The notes below the pieces were generated by a model that saw only the letters and a list, made by a program, of their open reading frames with translations, was not told the DNA's origin and made no database searches. Position numbers and translations under genes: made by a program. Shown one piece after another: positions 1-8,720 of a DNA stretch of 64,000 nucleotides. Position 1 is the first letter of the stretch. Each line of letters starts with the position of its first letter. The stretch comes from an uncultured Lachnospiraceae bacterium (GTDB lineage Bacteria > Bacillota > Clostridia > Lachnospirales > Anaerotignaceae), in NCBI GenBank assembly GCA_944383855.1, contig CALWRB010000017.1, forward strand, positions 62,001 through 126,000. Reading direction: 5' to 3'.

Positions 1-1
1 G

Positions 2-1243
2 ATCGCGGAACTGTTTGCGGACAGAGGCTATGAGATCGTACCGATCGAGCAGTACGCGGATATTTATATCATCAATACCTGTACGGTGACGAATTTCGGG
101 GATAAAAAATCCAGACAGCTGATCCGTAAAGTCAAACGGCAAAATCCAAATGCCGTGTTGGCGGTCGTCGGCTGCTATGCGCAGACAGCTCCGCAGGAAA
201 TGACGGCAATGCCGGAAGTGGATCTGGTGATCGGGACAAAGGATAAGGCAAAAGTCGCGGATTTGGTGGAAAGCTACTGCAAAGAGGACGGTGTGCAAAA
301 TTATGTCACGGAGATCAAGCTGGAGCGTACCTTTGAGCCGCTTTCGATCCGAAAACTTTCGGGGCGCACCAGAGCGTATCTGAAAATCCAAGACGGCTGC
401 GACCGCTTCTGTTCCTACTGCATCATTCCTTACGCCAGAGGACCTGTGCGCAGCAGAGAGGCGCAGGATATTCTGGCGGAAGTGCGCCGACTGGCGGACA
501 ACGGTTTTCGGGAAGTGGTGCTGACGGGGATCCATGTGGCAAGCTACGGCAGGGATCTGGGAAAGATTCGTTTGCAGGATATTATCAAACAGGTGCACGA
601 AGTGGACGGGATCGAGCGGATCCGCTTAAGCTCTATTGAGCCCAATATCGTGACAGAGGGATTTTTGGAAGAAATCGCCGGACTGCCCAAGGTTTGCGAT
701 CATTTCCATCTTTCGCTGCAAAGCGGCTGCGACCGTACGCTCAAAGAGATGCGCCGCAGATATACGGCAGAGCAGTACAGACAGGCGGCAGCGCTTTTGC
801 GGCAGTATCTGCCTGATGTGGCACTGACAACGGATATTATCGTGGGATTTCCGGGAGAGAGGGAGGAGGATTTCTGTGAAAGCTATGCTTTTGCCAAGGA
901 GATCGGCTTTGCCAAGATCCATGTTTTTCCCTATTCCCCGAAGCGCGGTACGCCTGCCGCGGCAAGAAAAGACCAGAACCGCAACGAAGTTAAGACCGAA
1001 CGCAGCCATCGTCTGCTTGCTTTAAGCGACTGCATGGCAGATGCATTTTTGCAAGAACGCATGGGGCGGGTCTATCCGGTTTTATTTGAGCGGGAAATCG
1101 CACCCGGAATCTATGAAGGGCATACCACAAATTATATCAAGGTGCATGCCGCAAGTACACGCGATCTTTCCAATCAGATCGTGCCCGTTTTGCTCACACA
1201 GGCGCAAAAGGAAACGGCAGAGGGTACGGTATGTGACGGCTGA
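2..1243 (+). CDS. mtaB: tRNA t6A37 methylthiotransferase MtaB (5' end missing)
   Basis: Radical-SAM methylthiotransferase that converts t6A to ms2t6A at position 37 of ANN-decoding tRNAs. The frame is open from base 2, so the first codons lie before the window; about 413 residues are visible. The N-terminal UPF0004 domain is recognisable by INTCTVT with a cluster-binding Cys. The radical-SAM CxxxCxxC motif is in DGCDRFCSYC (Cys codons near 398-420), followed by the family stretch IIPYARGPVRSR. The C-terminal ~60 residues fit a TRAM domain. The SGRTRAYLKIQDGC context is typical of the MtaB/YqeV branch rather than MiaB. It lies upstream of the ireB operon, but a promoter separates them. Confidence 0.93.
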   Translation: MAELFADRGYEIVPIEQYADIYIINTCTVTNFGDKKSRQLIRKVKRQNPNAVLAVVGCYAQTAPQEMTAMPEVDLVIGTKDKAKVADLVESYCKEDGVQNYVTEIKLERTFEPLSIRKLSGRTRAYLKIQDGCDRFCSYCIIPYARGPVRSREAQDILAEVRRLADNGFREVVLTGIHVASYGRDLGKIRLQDIIKQVHEVDGIERIRLSSIEPNIVTEGFLEEIAGLPKVCDHFHLSLQSGCDRTLKEMRRRYTAEQYRQAAALLRQYLPDVALTTDIIVGFPGEREEDFCESYAFAKEIGFAKIHVFPYSPKRGTPAAARKDQNRNEVKTERSHRLLALSDCMADAFLQERMGRVYPVLFEREIAPGIYEGHTTNYIKVHAASTRDLSNQIVPVLLTQAQKETAEGTVCDG

Positions 1244-1291
1244 TGGGCGGACACCGTCGGATTTTGTAAGGAATCTGTAATGAAGAATTAG

Positions 1292-1320
1292 TTGCAATCT
1301 GTTTTTGTTTATATTATGAT
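1292..1320 (+). promoter_or_regulatory. Sigma-A-type promoter for the ireB-ruvX operon
   Basis: TTGCAA (1292-1297), 17 bp spacer, TATGAT (1315-1320), about 75 bp before the ireB start. Both hexamers are near consensus; no start-site data. Confidence 0.55.
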
Positions 1321-1394
1321 GTATAGTAATTGATACCTTTTTTGGCGCGGACGAGGGTGCTTTTGGATCGCACCGCAGAACGGAGATGAGAACA

Positions 1395-1661
1395 ATGAAT
1401 CAAAGAATCAACGAAACACAATATTTCGGCAGAGTGGAGAAAGAGCCAGAAAACGAGGCAAGGCGCATTCTTCTTTCAGTCAGCGCCGCTTTGAAAGAAA
1501 AAGGATACCAGCCGGTCAATCAGATCGTGGGTTATATTCTTTCCGGAGATCCGACTTATATCACCAGTCATCAGAATGCCCGTGCGCTGATTCGCAAATT
1601 AGAGCGTGATGAGCTGTTGGAGGAACTGGTCAAGGACTATTTGGAGCGCAATGAGGAATAA
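1395..1661 (+). CDS. ireB: IreB family regulatory phosphoprotein (UPF0297)
   Basis: Small cytosolic protein of 88 residues. In enterococci, IreB is a substrate of the PASTA kinase IreK and affects cephalosporin resistance; that role is family knowledge. The whole length matches the family (start NETQYF, then [22 protein letters not shown] and [22 protein letters not shown]). An upstream in-frame ATG at 1386 directly abuts the GGAG at 1382-1385, so the ATG at 1395 with a 9-nt spacer is chosen. It is followed at 15 bp by ruvX and then a DUF1292 gene, a conserved Bacillota order. Confidence 0.93.
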   Translation: MNQRINETQYFGRVEKEPENEARRILLSVSAALKEKGYQPVNQIVGYILSGDPTYITSHQNARALIRKLERDELLEELVKDYLERNEE

Positions 1662-1676
1662 AAGAAAAAAGGACAG

Positions 1677-2132
1677 GTGCGTTTTTTGCGTATTTTAGGA
1701 CTGGATTTTGGAGATAAGACCATCGGCGTGGCACTGAGTGACCCGTTCGGTTGGACGGCGCAGGGGCTGGAAGTCATTCGCAGGGAAAATCCGCAGGCGA
1801 TCAAAAAAAGCTTGCAGCGGCTGGAACAGCTGGTGGTGGAATATCAGGTAGAGAAAATCGTTTTGGGGTACCCCAAAAATCTGGATAATTCCGAAGGGGA
1901 ACGCTGTCAGAAAACGACGGAGTTCGCCGAGCGGCTGAAAAAGCGCTTTCCCAAGGCGCAAGTGATATTATGGGACGAAAGAATGAGCACCATCGCGGCG
2001 GAGCGCAGTATGCGTGCGGCAGGGTTGGACGCTGCCAAGCGTAAAAGCGTGATCGACCGACAGGCGGCGGTGCATATTTTACAGGGATATTTGGACAGCC
2101 TGGCGCGTGAGGACGGGCAATCAAAGGAGTAA
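1677..2132 (+). CDS. ruvX: RuvX/YqgF pre-16S rRNA nuclease, RNase H fold
   Basis: YqgF-family nuclease, implicated in 16S rRNA 5' maturation and formerly described as a putative Holliday junction resolvase. About 151 residues, the usual length. Seen motifs: GLDFGDKTIGVALSDP at the N terminus with a catalytic Asp, VLGYPKN, LWDERMST with the D-E pair, and the late KSVIDRQAAVHILQGYLD with a catalytic Asp. The start is ambiguous: GTG at 1677 has AAGGA only ~4 nt away, while TTG at 1686 has a longer gap; both begin just before RILGLDFG. Co-directional with ireB and the DUF1292 gene. Confidence 0.92.
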   Translation: MRFLRILGLDFGDKTIGVALSDPFGWTAQGLEVIRRENPQAIKKSLQRLEQLVVEYQVEKIVLGYPKNLDNSEGERCQKTTEFAERLKKRFPKAQVILWDERMSTIAAERSMRAAGLDAAKRKSVIDRQAAVHILQGYLDSLAREDGQSKE

Positions 2133-2138
2133 GAAAAC

Positions 2139-2438
2139 ATGAGTGACAGATTTGAGGAAGCGGACGAATTCGAGATCGTAACGATGACAGACGAGGACGG
2201 TACGGAAGTGGAGTTTTCCATTATCGACCATCTTGCCTGCGGCGGCGAGCGTTACCTTTTGGTGGTGGAAACCGAAGGTATGGACGAGGAAGAAACCGAC
2301 GCATTGATTTTAAAAGAGCTTTCCATCAATACAGATGATGTGACATATGAACTGGTAGAGGACGACGCGGAGTTTGACCGCATTGCGGATTTATTTGCCC
2401 AAAAAGGGGAAGAATACGAAGTGCGTATCGACCAGTAA
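2139..2438 (+). CDS. DUF1292 family protein (UPF0473)
   Basis: Acidic 99-residue cytosolic protein of unknown biochemical role. It shows the family pattern: IVTMTDEDGTEVEFSIIDH, then RYLLVVE and a closing FDRIADLF. The ATG is 6 bp after the ruvX stop with a GGAG inside the ruvX end, so it is translationally close-coupled. The ireB-ruvX-DUF1292 order is the standard arrangement in Bacillota. It ends just before a strong terminator. Confidence 0.9.
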   Translation: MSDRFEEADEFEIVTMTDEDGTEVEFSIIDHLACGGERYLLVVETEGMDEEETDALILKELSINTDDVTYELVEDDAEFDRIADLFAQKGEEYEVRIDQ

Positions 2439-2461
2439 CAGCGAAAGCAAAGAAACACATA

Positions 2462-2495
2462 CCTGTGGGGAAGATTTTTCCGCACAGGGTTTTTC
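2462..2495 (+). terminator. Intrinsic terminator of the ireB-ruvX operon
   Basis: CCTGTG (2462-2467) pairs with CACAGG (2483-2488) and the stem extends inward with GGAA/TTCC. A GTTTTT run follows. Confidence 0.75.
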
Positions 2496-2835
2496 TATGC
2501 GAAAAAAAGAAGTTTGCTCCCGTAAAAAACGCAGGACGGAGAGGGTGCTGGTTTTGCGGGAGAAAAGACAGACCGCGAGCATATGATAACATTTGCTTTT
2601 GAAAGCGGGACAGATGAAAAAAGAGAAACAAAGGCAGAAAAAAAGTTTACGCGAATGTGATCGGAGCGGAACAGGAAACAGCCGCGTAACACAAAAAAAG
2701 AGCTGTCTTTTTTCACTGCGGCAAAAAATAAAAATATTTTTGACCGAACGGTTTATGATCGTGGTTTTTTTCGCATACTGAATCATAAGAATGGATACGA
2801 GAACAATCGAAAATAAGAAAGAAGGAGGGAGCCGT
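2496..2835. other. Noncoding gap before rnjA, no recognised element
   Basis: About 340 bp, A-rich on the plus strand. Short open frames here lack ribosome binding sites and family resemblance. The last part carries the rnjA ribosome binding site (GGAGGG at 2824-2829). No convincing promoter pair or riboswitch was found, although a long 5' leader for rnjA is possible. Confidence 0.5.
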
Positions 2836-4512
2836 TTGGCAACAAGAAAACCGAAAACGAAGCTGAAAGTCATTCCGCTGGGCGGTCTGGAGGAGATCGG
2901 AAAGAATATGACCGTTCTGGAATACGGCAATGATATGATCGTCATTGACTGCGGTCTGGCATTTCCCGAGGAGGATATGCCGGGAATTGATCTGGTGATT
3001 CCCGATATCACATATCTGACGAAAAATATGGATAAAATCCGCGGCATTGTGCTGACACACGGCCATGAGGACCACATCGGCGCACTGCCCTATGTGCTTA
3101 GAGAACTGAATGTACCGGTATTCGGCACATTGCTGACACTGGGGCTTTTGGAAAATAAACTGAAAGAGCATAAACTGATGGACAGTACCACCCGTCACAC
3201 TGTTGTGCCGGGAGAATCGGTGAAGCTTGGACAAATGACGGTGGAATTTATCCATACCAACCATTCCATTGCCGATTCTGTGGCATTGGCGATCCATACG
3301 CCGGTGGGTGTGGTGGTGCATACCGGCGACTTTAAAGTGGACTATACACCGATCGACGGGGATATTATGGATATCCACCGTTTTGCGGCACTGGGCAAGG
3401 AAGGCGTATTGCTTTTGATGAGCGACAGCACCAATGCCGAAAGAAAAGGCTTTACCATGTCCGAAAAAACAGTAGGGCGTGTGTTTGAACGTATTTTTGA
3501 GGAAACACCGAAAAACAGAATCATGGTGGCGACATTTTCTTCCAATATCCACCGCATTCAGCAGGTCATCAACGCCGCTTATGCGCATGGCAGAAAAGTC
3601 GCGATCATCGGCAGAAGCATGATCAACGCGGTCAAGACCGCTTCCGAACTGGATTATTTGTACCTGCCGCCCAGAACGCTCATTGATATCACCGAGATCA
3701 AAAACTATAAAGATGAGCAGCTGGTCATCGTTACCACCGGCAGCCAAGGAGAGAGTATGTCCGCTCTGTCCCGTATCGCTTTTAACGAGCATAAACAGGT
3801 CAGTATCAAACCGGACGATAAAATCATCATCAGCGCTTCCGCAATTCCCGGAAACGAAAAAAGCGTGATCCGTGTGGTAAACGAACTGCTGAAAAAAGGC
3901 GCCGATGTGATCTATCAGGGCATTGAGGATATCCATGTTTCGGGACACGCAAGGCAGGAGGAACTGAAACTGATGCTTGCGCTGACCAAACCGAAATTTT
4001 TCATGCCCGTGCATGGGGAATATATGCATCTGTCCAGCCACAGAGACTTGGCAATTTCCATGGGTATGGATAAAGCAAATATTTTTGTCATGAAAACAGG
4101 AGATGTACTGGAGCTGACGAAAAATACCGCCGCTGTCAACGGCACAGTGCCGACCGGTCAGGTCATGGTAGACGGTCTTGGCGTGGGCGATGTGGGCAAT
4201 ATCGTGCTGCGTGACAGAAAACACCTCTCACAGGACGGTCTGATCACAGTGGTTGTGACAATGGATAAGGAAAGCGGCACGGTCGTGGCAGGTCCGGATA
4301 TCATTTCCCGCGGCTTTGTGTATGTCAGAGAAGCGGAAGGCTTGATGGAGGAGGCAAGGGAAGTCGTACTGGACGCTTTGCTTCGCTGCGAGGAGAAAAA
4401 TATCACCAGCTGGAACTATATCAAGACGCTGATCAAAGACACGTTAAAGACGTATGTATGGCAGAAAACCAAGAGAAGTCCGATGATTCTGCCGATCATT
4501 ATGGAAATTTAA
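2836..4512 (+). CDS. rnjA: Ribonuclease J (5'-3' exo/endoribonuclease)
   Basis: Metallo-beta-lactamase/beta-CASP nuclease, central to mRNA decay and rRNA maturation in Bacillota, acting in the cytosol. Length is 558 residues, close to RNase J1. Motifs: PLGGLEEIGKN near the N terminus, the zinc site THGHEDH (His75, His77, Asp79, His80), DFKVD, and in the beta-CASP part SGHARQEE and PVHGEY. The TTG start at 2836 is used because GGAGGG lies 6 nt upstream; the in-frame ATG at 2791 has no such site. A terminator follows directly. Neighbours give no operon partner. Confidence 0.94.
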   Translation: MATRKPKTKLKVIPLGGLEEIGKNMTVLEYGNDMIVIDCGLAFPEEDMPGIDLVIPDITYLTKNMDKIRGIVLTHGHEDHIGALPYVLRELNVPVFGTLLTLGLLENKLKEHKLMDSTTRHTVVPGESVKLGQMTVEFIHTNHSIADSVALAIHTPVGVVVHTGDFKVDYTPIDGDIMDIHRFAALGKEGVLLLMSDSTNAERKGFTMSEKTVGRVFERIFEETPKNRIMVATFSSNIHRIQQVINAAYAHGRKVAIIGRSMINAVKTASELDYLYLPPRTLIDITEIKNYKDEQLVIVTTGSQGESMSALSRIAFNEHKQVSIKPDDKIIISASAIPGNEKSVIRVVNELLKKGADVIYQGIEDIHVSGHARQEELKLMLALTKPKFFMPVHGEYMHLSSHRDLAISMGMDKANIFVMKTGDVLELTKNTAAVNGTVPTGQVMVDGLGVGDVGNIVLRDRKHLSQDGLITVVVTMDKESGTVVAGPDIISRGFVYVREAEGLMEEAREVVLDALLRCEEKNITSWNYIKTLIKDTLKTYVWQKTKRSPMILPIIMEI

Positions 4513-4521
4513 GATACGAGC

Positions 4522-4566
4522 AAAAAGACTGCCTGCCGAAAATACGCACGGCGCAGTCTTTTTTTG
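4522..4566 (+). terminator. Intrinsic terminator after rnjA
   Basis: AAAAAGACTGC and GCAGTCTTTTTTT form an 11-bp stem around a 20-nt loop that can pair further (CCG/CGG); a T run completes it. Confidence 0.8.
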
Positions 4567-4567
4567 T

Positions 4568-4596
4568 TTTACACAGGCGGCGGTATTTTGTATAAT
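4568..4596 (+). promoter_or_regulatory. Sigma-A-type promoter for rnhB-yraN
   Basis: TTTACA (4568-4573), 17 bp, TATAAT (4591-4596), 34 bp before the ATG. It sits just after the rnjA terminator. Confidence 0.7.
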
Positions 4597-4630
4597 AAAG
4601 CAAAAATGTATCACAGCAAAGGAGAACGGT

Positions 4631-5752
4631 ATGAAATCGGTGCAGGAGATCAAACGGCAGCTGGAGGAGGCGCCCATAGAGGCACTACCCGCGCTTTTGG
4701 CGCAGTATGAAACAGACGAGCGCAAAGGCGTGCGTGCTTTGGCGGCGCGTTTTGCCAAAAAAGAGGCGCAGCGCAAAGAGGAGATGCAGCGGCTGGAAAA
4801 ACTGCTGGAGTTTGAACGGGCATGCTATGAAAAAGGATATTCTCTGGTGGCAGGCATAGACGAAGTCGGCAGAGGACCTTTGGCGGGTCCTGTGATGGCG
4901 GCGGCTGTGATACTGCCGAAGGAATGCCGTATCTTGGGCATCAACGATTCCAAGCAGCTTTCCGCCAAAAAAAGAGAAGAACTGGAAAAAATCATTCGGC
5001 AGGAAGCCGTTGCGGTGGGCTTTGGCAGCGTAGATGCGGCAAGGATCGATGAGATCAATATTTTGCAGGCGACGTATGAAGCGATGCGGCAGGCGCTTGC
5101 TGCTTTATGCCCGCAAGCGGACTTCGTATTGGCGGACGCTGTGACGATTCCGGAAATTAAGCTGCCGCAGACGGGTATTGTCAAAGGGGACGCGCGAAGC
5201 ATCTCCATCGGTGCGGCAAGTATTCTGGCAAAGGTCAAAAGAGATCATTTCATGGAGGAAATGGATTTGCGCTATCCGGGCTACGGCTTTGCGTCCAATA
5301 AAGGCTACGGTTCCAGCGAACATATGCGTGCAATCGAAACGATTGGTATGTGCCCGCTTCACAGAAGGAGTTTTTTGAAAAATATGCTTTCCGCCCTAAA
5401 CGGCAACGATATGGGCATTGTGGCGGAGCAGGCGGCGGAAAAAGAAATGCGGCGCTTAGGATATGAGATTTTGGAGCGGAATTACCATACCAAAGAGGGC
5501 GAAATTGATATTATCGCGAAAAAAGACGGTGTTTTGGTCTTTACGGAAGTGAAATACCGAAAATCAGACGCATTCGGTACCCCTGCCGAGGCAGTGGGAT
5601 ATGCCAAACAGGAAAAAATCAAAAAAGCGGCGCTGCAATACCTTGCCGAGCGTGAAATGGCGGATACAGACTGTCGTTTTGATGTGGCAGAATGCAAACA
5701 AAAAGACGGAAAGCTATATTTTCGCTATACGGAGAATGCTTTCTGGTTTTGA
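4631..5752 (+). CDS. rnhB: Fused ribonuclease HII and YraN-family endonuclease-like protein
   Basis: Single open frame of 373 residues joining two genes that are usually separate neighbours. Residues ~1-60 form a charged helical extension. Residues ~70-255 are RNase HII: GIDEVGRGPLAGP with Asp77/Glu78, later LADAV with an Asp, and KVKRD. RNase HII cleaves RNA in RNA-DNA hybrids and at single ribonucleotides. Residues ~261-373 match YraN/UPF0102, a restriction-endonuclease-like fold: G.EIL.RN.....GEIDIIA, VFTEVKYR, AV...KQ.KI..AA..YL, RFDVAE. I checked codons across the joint (5380-5470): no stop or shift. A separate start for the second domain at ATG 5411 lacks a good ribosome binding site. 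The function of the YraN part is not established. Confidence 0.9.
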   Translation: MKSVQEIKRQLEEAPIEALPALLAQYETDERKGVRALAARFAKKEAQRKEEMQRLEKLLEFERACYEKGYSLVAGIDEVGRGPLAGPVMAAAVILPKECRILGINDSKQLSAKKREELEKIIRQEAVAVGFGSVDAARIDEINILQATYEAMRQALAALCPQADFVLADAVTIPEIKLPQTGIVKGDARSISIGAASILAKVKRDHFMEEMDLRYPGYGFASNKGYGSSEHMRAIETIGMCPLHRRSFLKNMLSALNGNDMGIVAEQAAEKEMRRLGYEILERNYHTKEGEIDIIAKKDGVLVFTEVKYRKSDAFGTPAEAVGYAKQEKIKKAALQYLAEREMADTDCRFDVAECKQKDGKLYFRYTENAFWF

Positions 5753-5766
5753 AAGAGGTGAGTGGA

Positions 5767-6582
5767 ATGCAGATCAAAAACCAAGAGGGGTTTTGTTTCG
5801 TTTCGTTTGATGCGTTAGCGCAAAGCGGTATGGTCAAACATTGCTTTACCACCAGACAGGGCGGTGTGAGCGAAGGGATATATGCCACGATGAATCTGAG
5901 CTTTACCCGCGGGGAAGAACGTGCGAAGGTGATGGAGAATTATCGGATCTTATGCCAAAAGATGGGTTTTTCGTTAGAAGATATCGTTGTGGCAAGGCAA
6001 AGTCATACCGACCGTGTGCAGACAATCGGCAGGCAGGACGGCGGCAAGGGCATCTTGCGGGAAGTGGATTTTCCGGACTGCGATGCGATGATTACCGATG
6101 TGCCCGGCATTGTGCTGTCCGCTTTCGGTGCGGATTGCGTGGTGATACTGCTGTTGGATCCGAAGAAAAAAGCGATCGCCGCCGTTCACAGCGGTTGGCG
6201 CGGCACGGTCATGCAGATCGTGAAAAAAACCGTACAGAAAATGACGGAAGTCTATCAGACAGATCCGAAAGACCTGATCGCGGCGATCTCGCCTTCCATC
6301 GGTAAGTGCTGTTTTCAGGTGGATTTGCCTGTGGCAGAGAAGTTTCGGCAGGCTTTTTTGTTTGCGGATGAGATCGTGTTTGACGATGAAGGGCAGGCAG
6401 GGAAATACAAGATCGATCTGTGGGAAACCAACCGCAGGATTTTGCTGCAGGCAGGCGTTTTGCCTGAGAATATCGAGCTTGCCGCGCTTTGCACCAAATG
6501 CCGTACGGATTTGTTCTATTCGCACCGCGCGATGGGCGAGGAGCGAGGCGGGCAGGCGGGATTTATCTGCCTATGCGAATAA
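5767..6582 (+). CDS. pgeF: Peptidoglycan editing factor PgeF (laccase-domain, YfiH/YlmD family)
   Basis: 271-residue protein of the Cu-oxidase_4 family. E. coli PgeF removes wrongly incorporated residues from peptidoglycan precursors; relatives also show purine nucleoside activity. The family metal-site residues are seen in RQSHTDRV, FGADCVVILL and AVHSGWRGT, with the late CTKC...FYSHR. The ATG at 5767 follows AAAGAGGTG at a good distance; the longer in-frame version from 5692 would overlap rnhB-yraN. It starts 14 bp after that gene and is likely co-transcribed with it. Confidence 0.88.
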   Translation: MQIKNQEGFCFVSFDALAQSGMVKHCFTTRQGGVSEGIYATMNLSFTRGEERAKVMENYRILCQKMGFSLEDIVVARQSHTDRVQTIGRQDGGKGILREVDFPDCDAMITDVPGIVLSAFGADCVVILLLDPKKKAIAAVHSGWRGTVMQIVKKTVQKMTEVYQTDPKDLIAAISPSIGKCCFQVDLPVAEKFRQAFLFADEIVFDDEGQAGKYKIDLWETNRRILLQAGVLPENIELAALCTKCRTDLFYSHRAMGEERGGQAGFICLCE

Positions 6583-6631
6583 GAAAGGCTTTGCCGTTGG
6601 GAAAAAAGCGCTCACAGCGCACGGGCGGTGC

Positions 6632-6661
6632 TTGACAGAGTTTGTGCAAATGCAGTAAAAT
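6632..6661 (+). promoter_or_regulatory. Sigma-A-type promoter for der-plsY-gpsA
   Basis: TTGACA (6632-6637), 18 bp, TAAAAT (6656-6661), 76 bp before der. A small GCGC hairpin just upstream (6608-6620) may end the pgeF transcript, but it has no T run. Confidence 0.65.
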
Positions 6662-6737
6662 CAATAGACGTGTGAGAGAAACCTTTCCGATGCGGCGGAC
6701 GGATCGGAAGTGAAAATAGAGTTTGGAGGAAAACAGT

Positions 6738-8063
6738 ATGAGCAGACCCATTGTAGCGGTCGTGGGCAGACCGAATGTCGGAAAATCCACGCTGTTTAAC
6801 CGTTTGGCAGGGCAGCGCATCTCCATTGTGCAGGATACACCGGGTGTGACCAGAGATCGTATCTATGCCGATGTGGAATGGCTGAATTATAAATTTACAC
6901 TGATCGATACCGGCGGTATGGAGATCGGTTCCGAGGAGATCATTCAAAAGCAGATCTTACAGCAGGCAGCTATCGCGATTGAAACGGCAGATGTCATTTT
7001 GTTTGTGACCGATGTCAAGCATGGTGTGACCGATGACGACAGACAGGTCGCAAATCTGCTGCGCAGGACGAAAAAGCCTGTGGTGCTTGCCGTCAATAAA
7101 GTAGACAGCGTAAAACGCGATACCATGGACGTTTATGAATTTTATGAGCTTGGCATGGGCGATCCGATTGCTATTTCCGCAGGGCAGGCATTGGGGCTTG
7201 GTGACCTGTTGGACCAGATCACGGCGCATTTTCCCGATGAAAGCGAACAGCAGGAGGAGGACGATGCCATTCGCGTGGCGATCATCGGTAAGCCTAATGT
7301 GGGCAAATCCTCGCTGATTAACCGTATTTTAGGCGAAGACCGCCTGATCGTCAGCAATATCCCCGGTACCACCAGAGATGCGATCGACACCCCCATCGAA
7401 ATCGACGGGCAGAAATATATTTTTATCGATACGGCGGGTATGCGCCGCAAAAGCAAGATCAAAGAGGAGATTGAGCGTTTCAGCATCATTCGTGCGGTGG
7501 CGGCGGTGGAACGCTGTGATGTAGCGGTACTGGTTATTGACGCCAACGAAGGCGTGACCGATCAAGATACCAAAATCGCGGGCATTGCGCATGAAAGAGG
7601 CAAGGCTGCCATTATTGCGGTCAATAAATGGGATTCCATTGAAAAAGACGATAAAACCATGAATCAATACCTCAAGGACATCGCCAATGAGTTAGCGTAT
7701 ATGTCGTACGCACCGCGGGTATTTATTTCTGCGATGAGCGGGCAGCGTGTCAACAAACTGTTGGAGATGATAAAAACAGTGCATGAAAACCATGCGCTGC
7801 GTATCAGCACAGGTCTTTTGAACGAAGTGCTGATCGAAGCGATGGCGATGCAGCAGCCGCCTGCGGAAAAAGGAAGACAGCTGCGGATTTATTATATGAC
7901 GCAGGTTTCCGTAAAGCCGCCGACGTTTGTGGTGTTTGCCAACAGCAGGGAGCTGTTCCATTTTTCCTACCGCAGATATATTGAAAATCAGCTGCGGGAG
8001 GCATTTGGATTTGTCGGAACACCCATTCATATGATTATCAGAGAAAAAGGGGAAAAAGACTGA
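6738..8063 (+). CDS. der: Ribosome biogenesis GTPase Der (EngA)
   Basis: Tandem-GTPase needed for 50S subunit assembly, 441 residues. The first G domain has GRPNVGKST (~9-17), [13 protein letters not shown] and NKVD; the second has GKPNVGKSS (~185-193), [10 protein letters not shown] and NKWD. The C-terminal ~90 residues are the KH-like domain ending in [11 protein letters not shown]. The ATG at 6738 follows TTGGAGGA; an upstream in-frame ATG at 6723 is too close to that site. The TGA overlaps the plsY ATG by one base, so translation is coupled. Confidence 0.97.
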   Translation: MSRPIVAVVGRPNVGKSTLFNRLAGQRISIVQDTPGVTRDRIYADVEWLNYKFTLIDTGGMEIGSEEIIQKQILQQAAIAIETADVILFVTDVKHGVTDDDRQVANLLRRTKKPVVLAVNKVDSVKRDTMDVYEFYELGMGDPIAISAGQALGLGDLLDQITAHFPDESEQQEEDDAIRVAIIGKPNVGKSSLINRILGEDRLIVSNIPGTTRDAIDTPIEIDGQKYIFIDTAGMRRKSKIKEEIERFSIIRAVAAVERCDVAVLVIDANEGVTDQDTKIAGIAHERGKAAIIAVNKWDSIEKDDKTMNQYLKDIANELAYMSYAPRVFISAMSGQRVNKLLEMIKTVHENHALRISTGLLNEVLIEAMAMQQPPAEKGRQLRIYYMTQVSVKPPTFVVFANSRELFHFSYRRYIENQLREAFGFVGTPIHMIIREKGEKD

Positions 8064-8674
8064 TGGTAATTCGATTGTGCTGTATTTTGATCGGATATTT
8101 TATCGGCTGTATCCAGACCGCGTTTTTGGTCAGCAAGCTCTTTCGTACAGACCTGCGCACCAAAGGCAGTGGAAATCTGGGCACGACCAATGCTTTGCGT
8201 GTTTTGGGACGCAGAGCGGGTATCGCTACGTTTGCGGGCGATATTTTAAAGGCAGTGGCAGCGTTTGTGCTTTGTTATTTCTTATTTCGGGACTACGGCG
8301 TAACGGCGGGGCTTTACGGCTGGGTCGGCGTTGTGCTGGGGCATGATTTTCCGTTTTATTTGCAGTTTAAAGGCGGAAAAGGCATTGCCGCGACCATCGG
8401 GCTGATATTTTGCATGGCAACGGTCAATATTTGGATTTTGGCAGTGTCGTTTACGGTGGGAATCTTGGCGGTCGCGATCACAAGATACATTTCTGCGGGC
8501 TCTTTGGTTTTTACCGCAAGCATACCGGTGATGATGTTTCTGACGGCACAGCCTGCCGAGTGGACGCTCATCACGTTGTGTATGACGGCACTGGCATTTT
8601 GGAAGCATCGTGCCAATATCAAGCGATTGGCTTCCGGGACAGAAAATAAATTCTATTTCCGTAAGTCGGAATAA
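8063..8674 (+). CDS. plsY: Acyl-phosphate:glycerol-3-phosphate acyltransferase PlsY
   Basis: Integral membrane enzyme that acylates glycerol 3-phosphate at sn-1 using acyl phosphate, the first committed step of phospholipid synthesis. Length is 203 residues with about five to six hydrophobic segments. Family motifs seen: GSGNLGTTNALR..G (~35-48), the KGGKGIAA loop (~105-112), and a late HRANIKRL.G.E. The ATG overlaps the der stop. It is followed by gpsA, which makes its substrate, so the pair forms a lipid-precursor module. Confidence 0.95.
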   Translation: MVIRLCCILIGYFIGCIQTAFLVSKLFRTDLRTKGSGNLGTTNALRVLGRRAGIATFAGDILKAVAAFVLCYFLFRDYGVTAGLYGWVGVVLGHDFPFYLQFKGGKGIAATIGLIFCMATVNIWILAVSFTVGILAVAITRYISAGSLVFTASIPVMMFLTAQPAEWTLITLCMTALAFWKHRANIKRLASGTENKFYFRKSE

Positions 8675-8720
8675 ATTTACAGGCGAAGATACTGGATTGC
8701 AAGGAAAGGTGGGATTCGCG

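Noticed and set aside
2593-2781. Short open frame upstream of rnjA
   Set aside because: Lys-rich translation of A-rich noncoding DNA, no ribosome binding site and no family.
5411-5752. Separate yraN gene starting at the internal ATG 5411
   Set aside because: No ribosome binding site precedes it and the frame from rnhB is continuous, so a fusion is the simpler reading.
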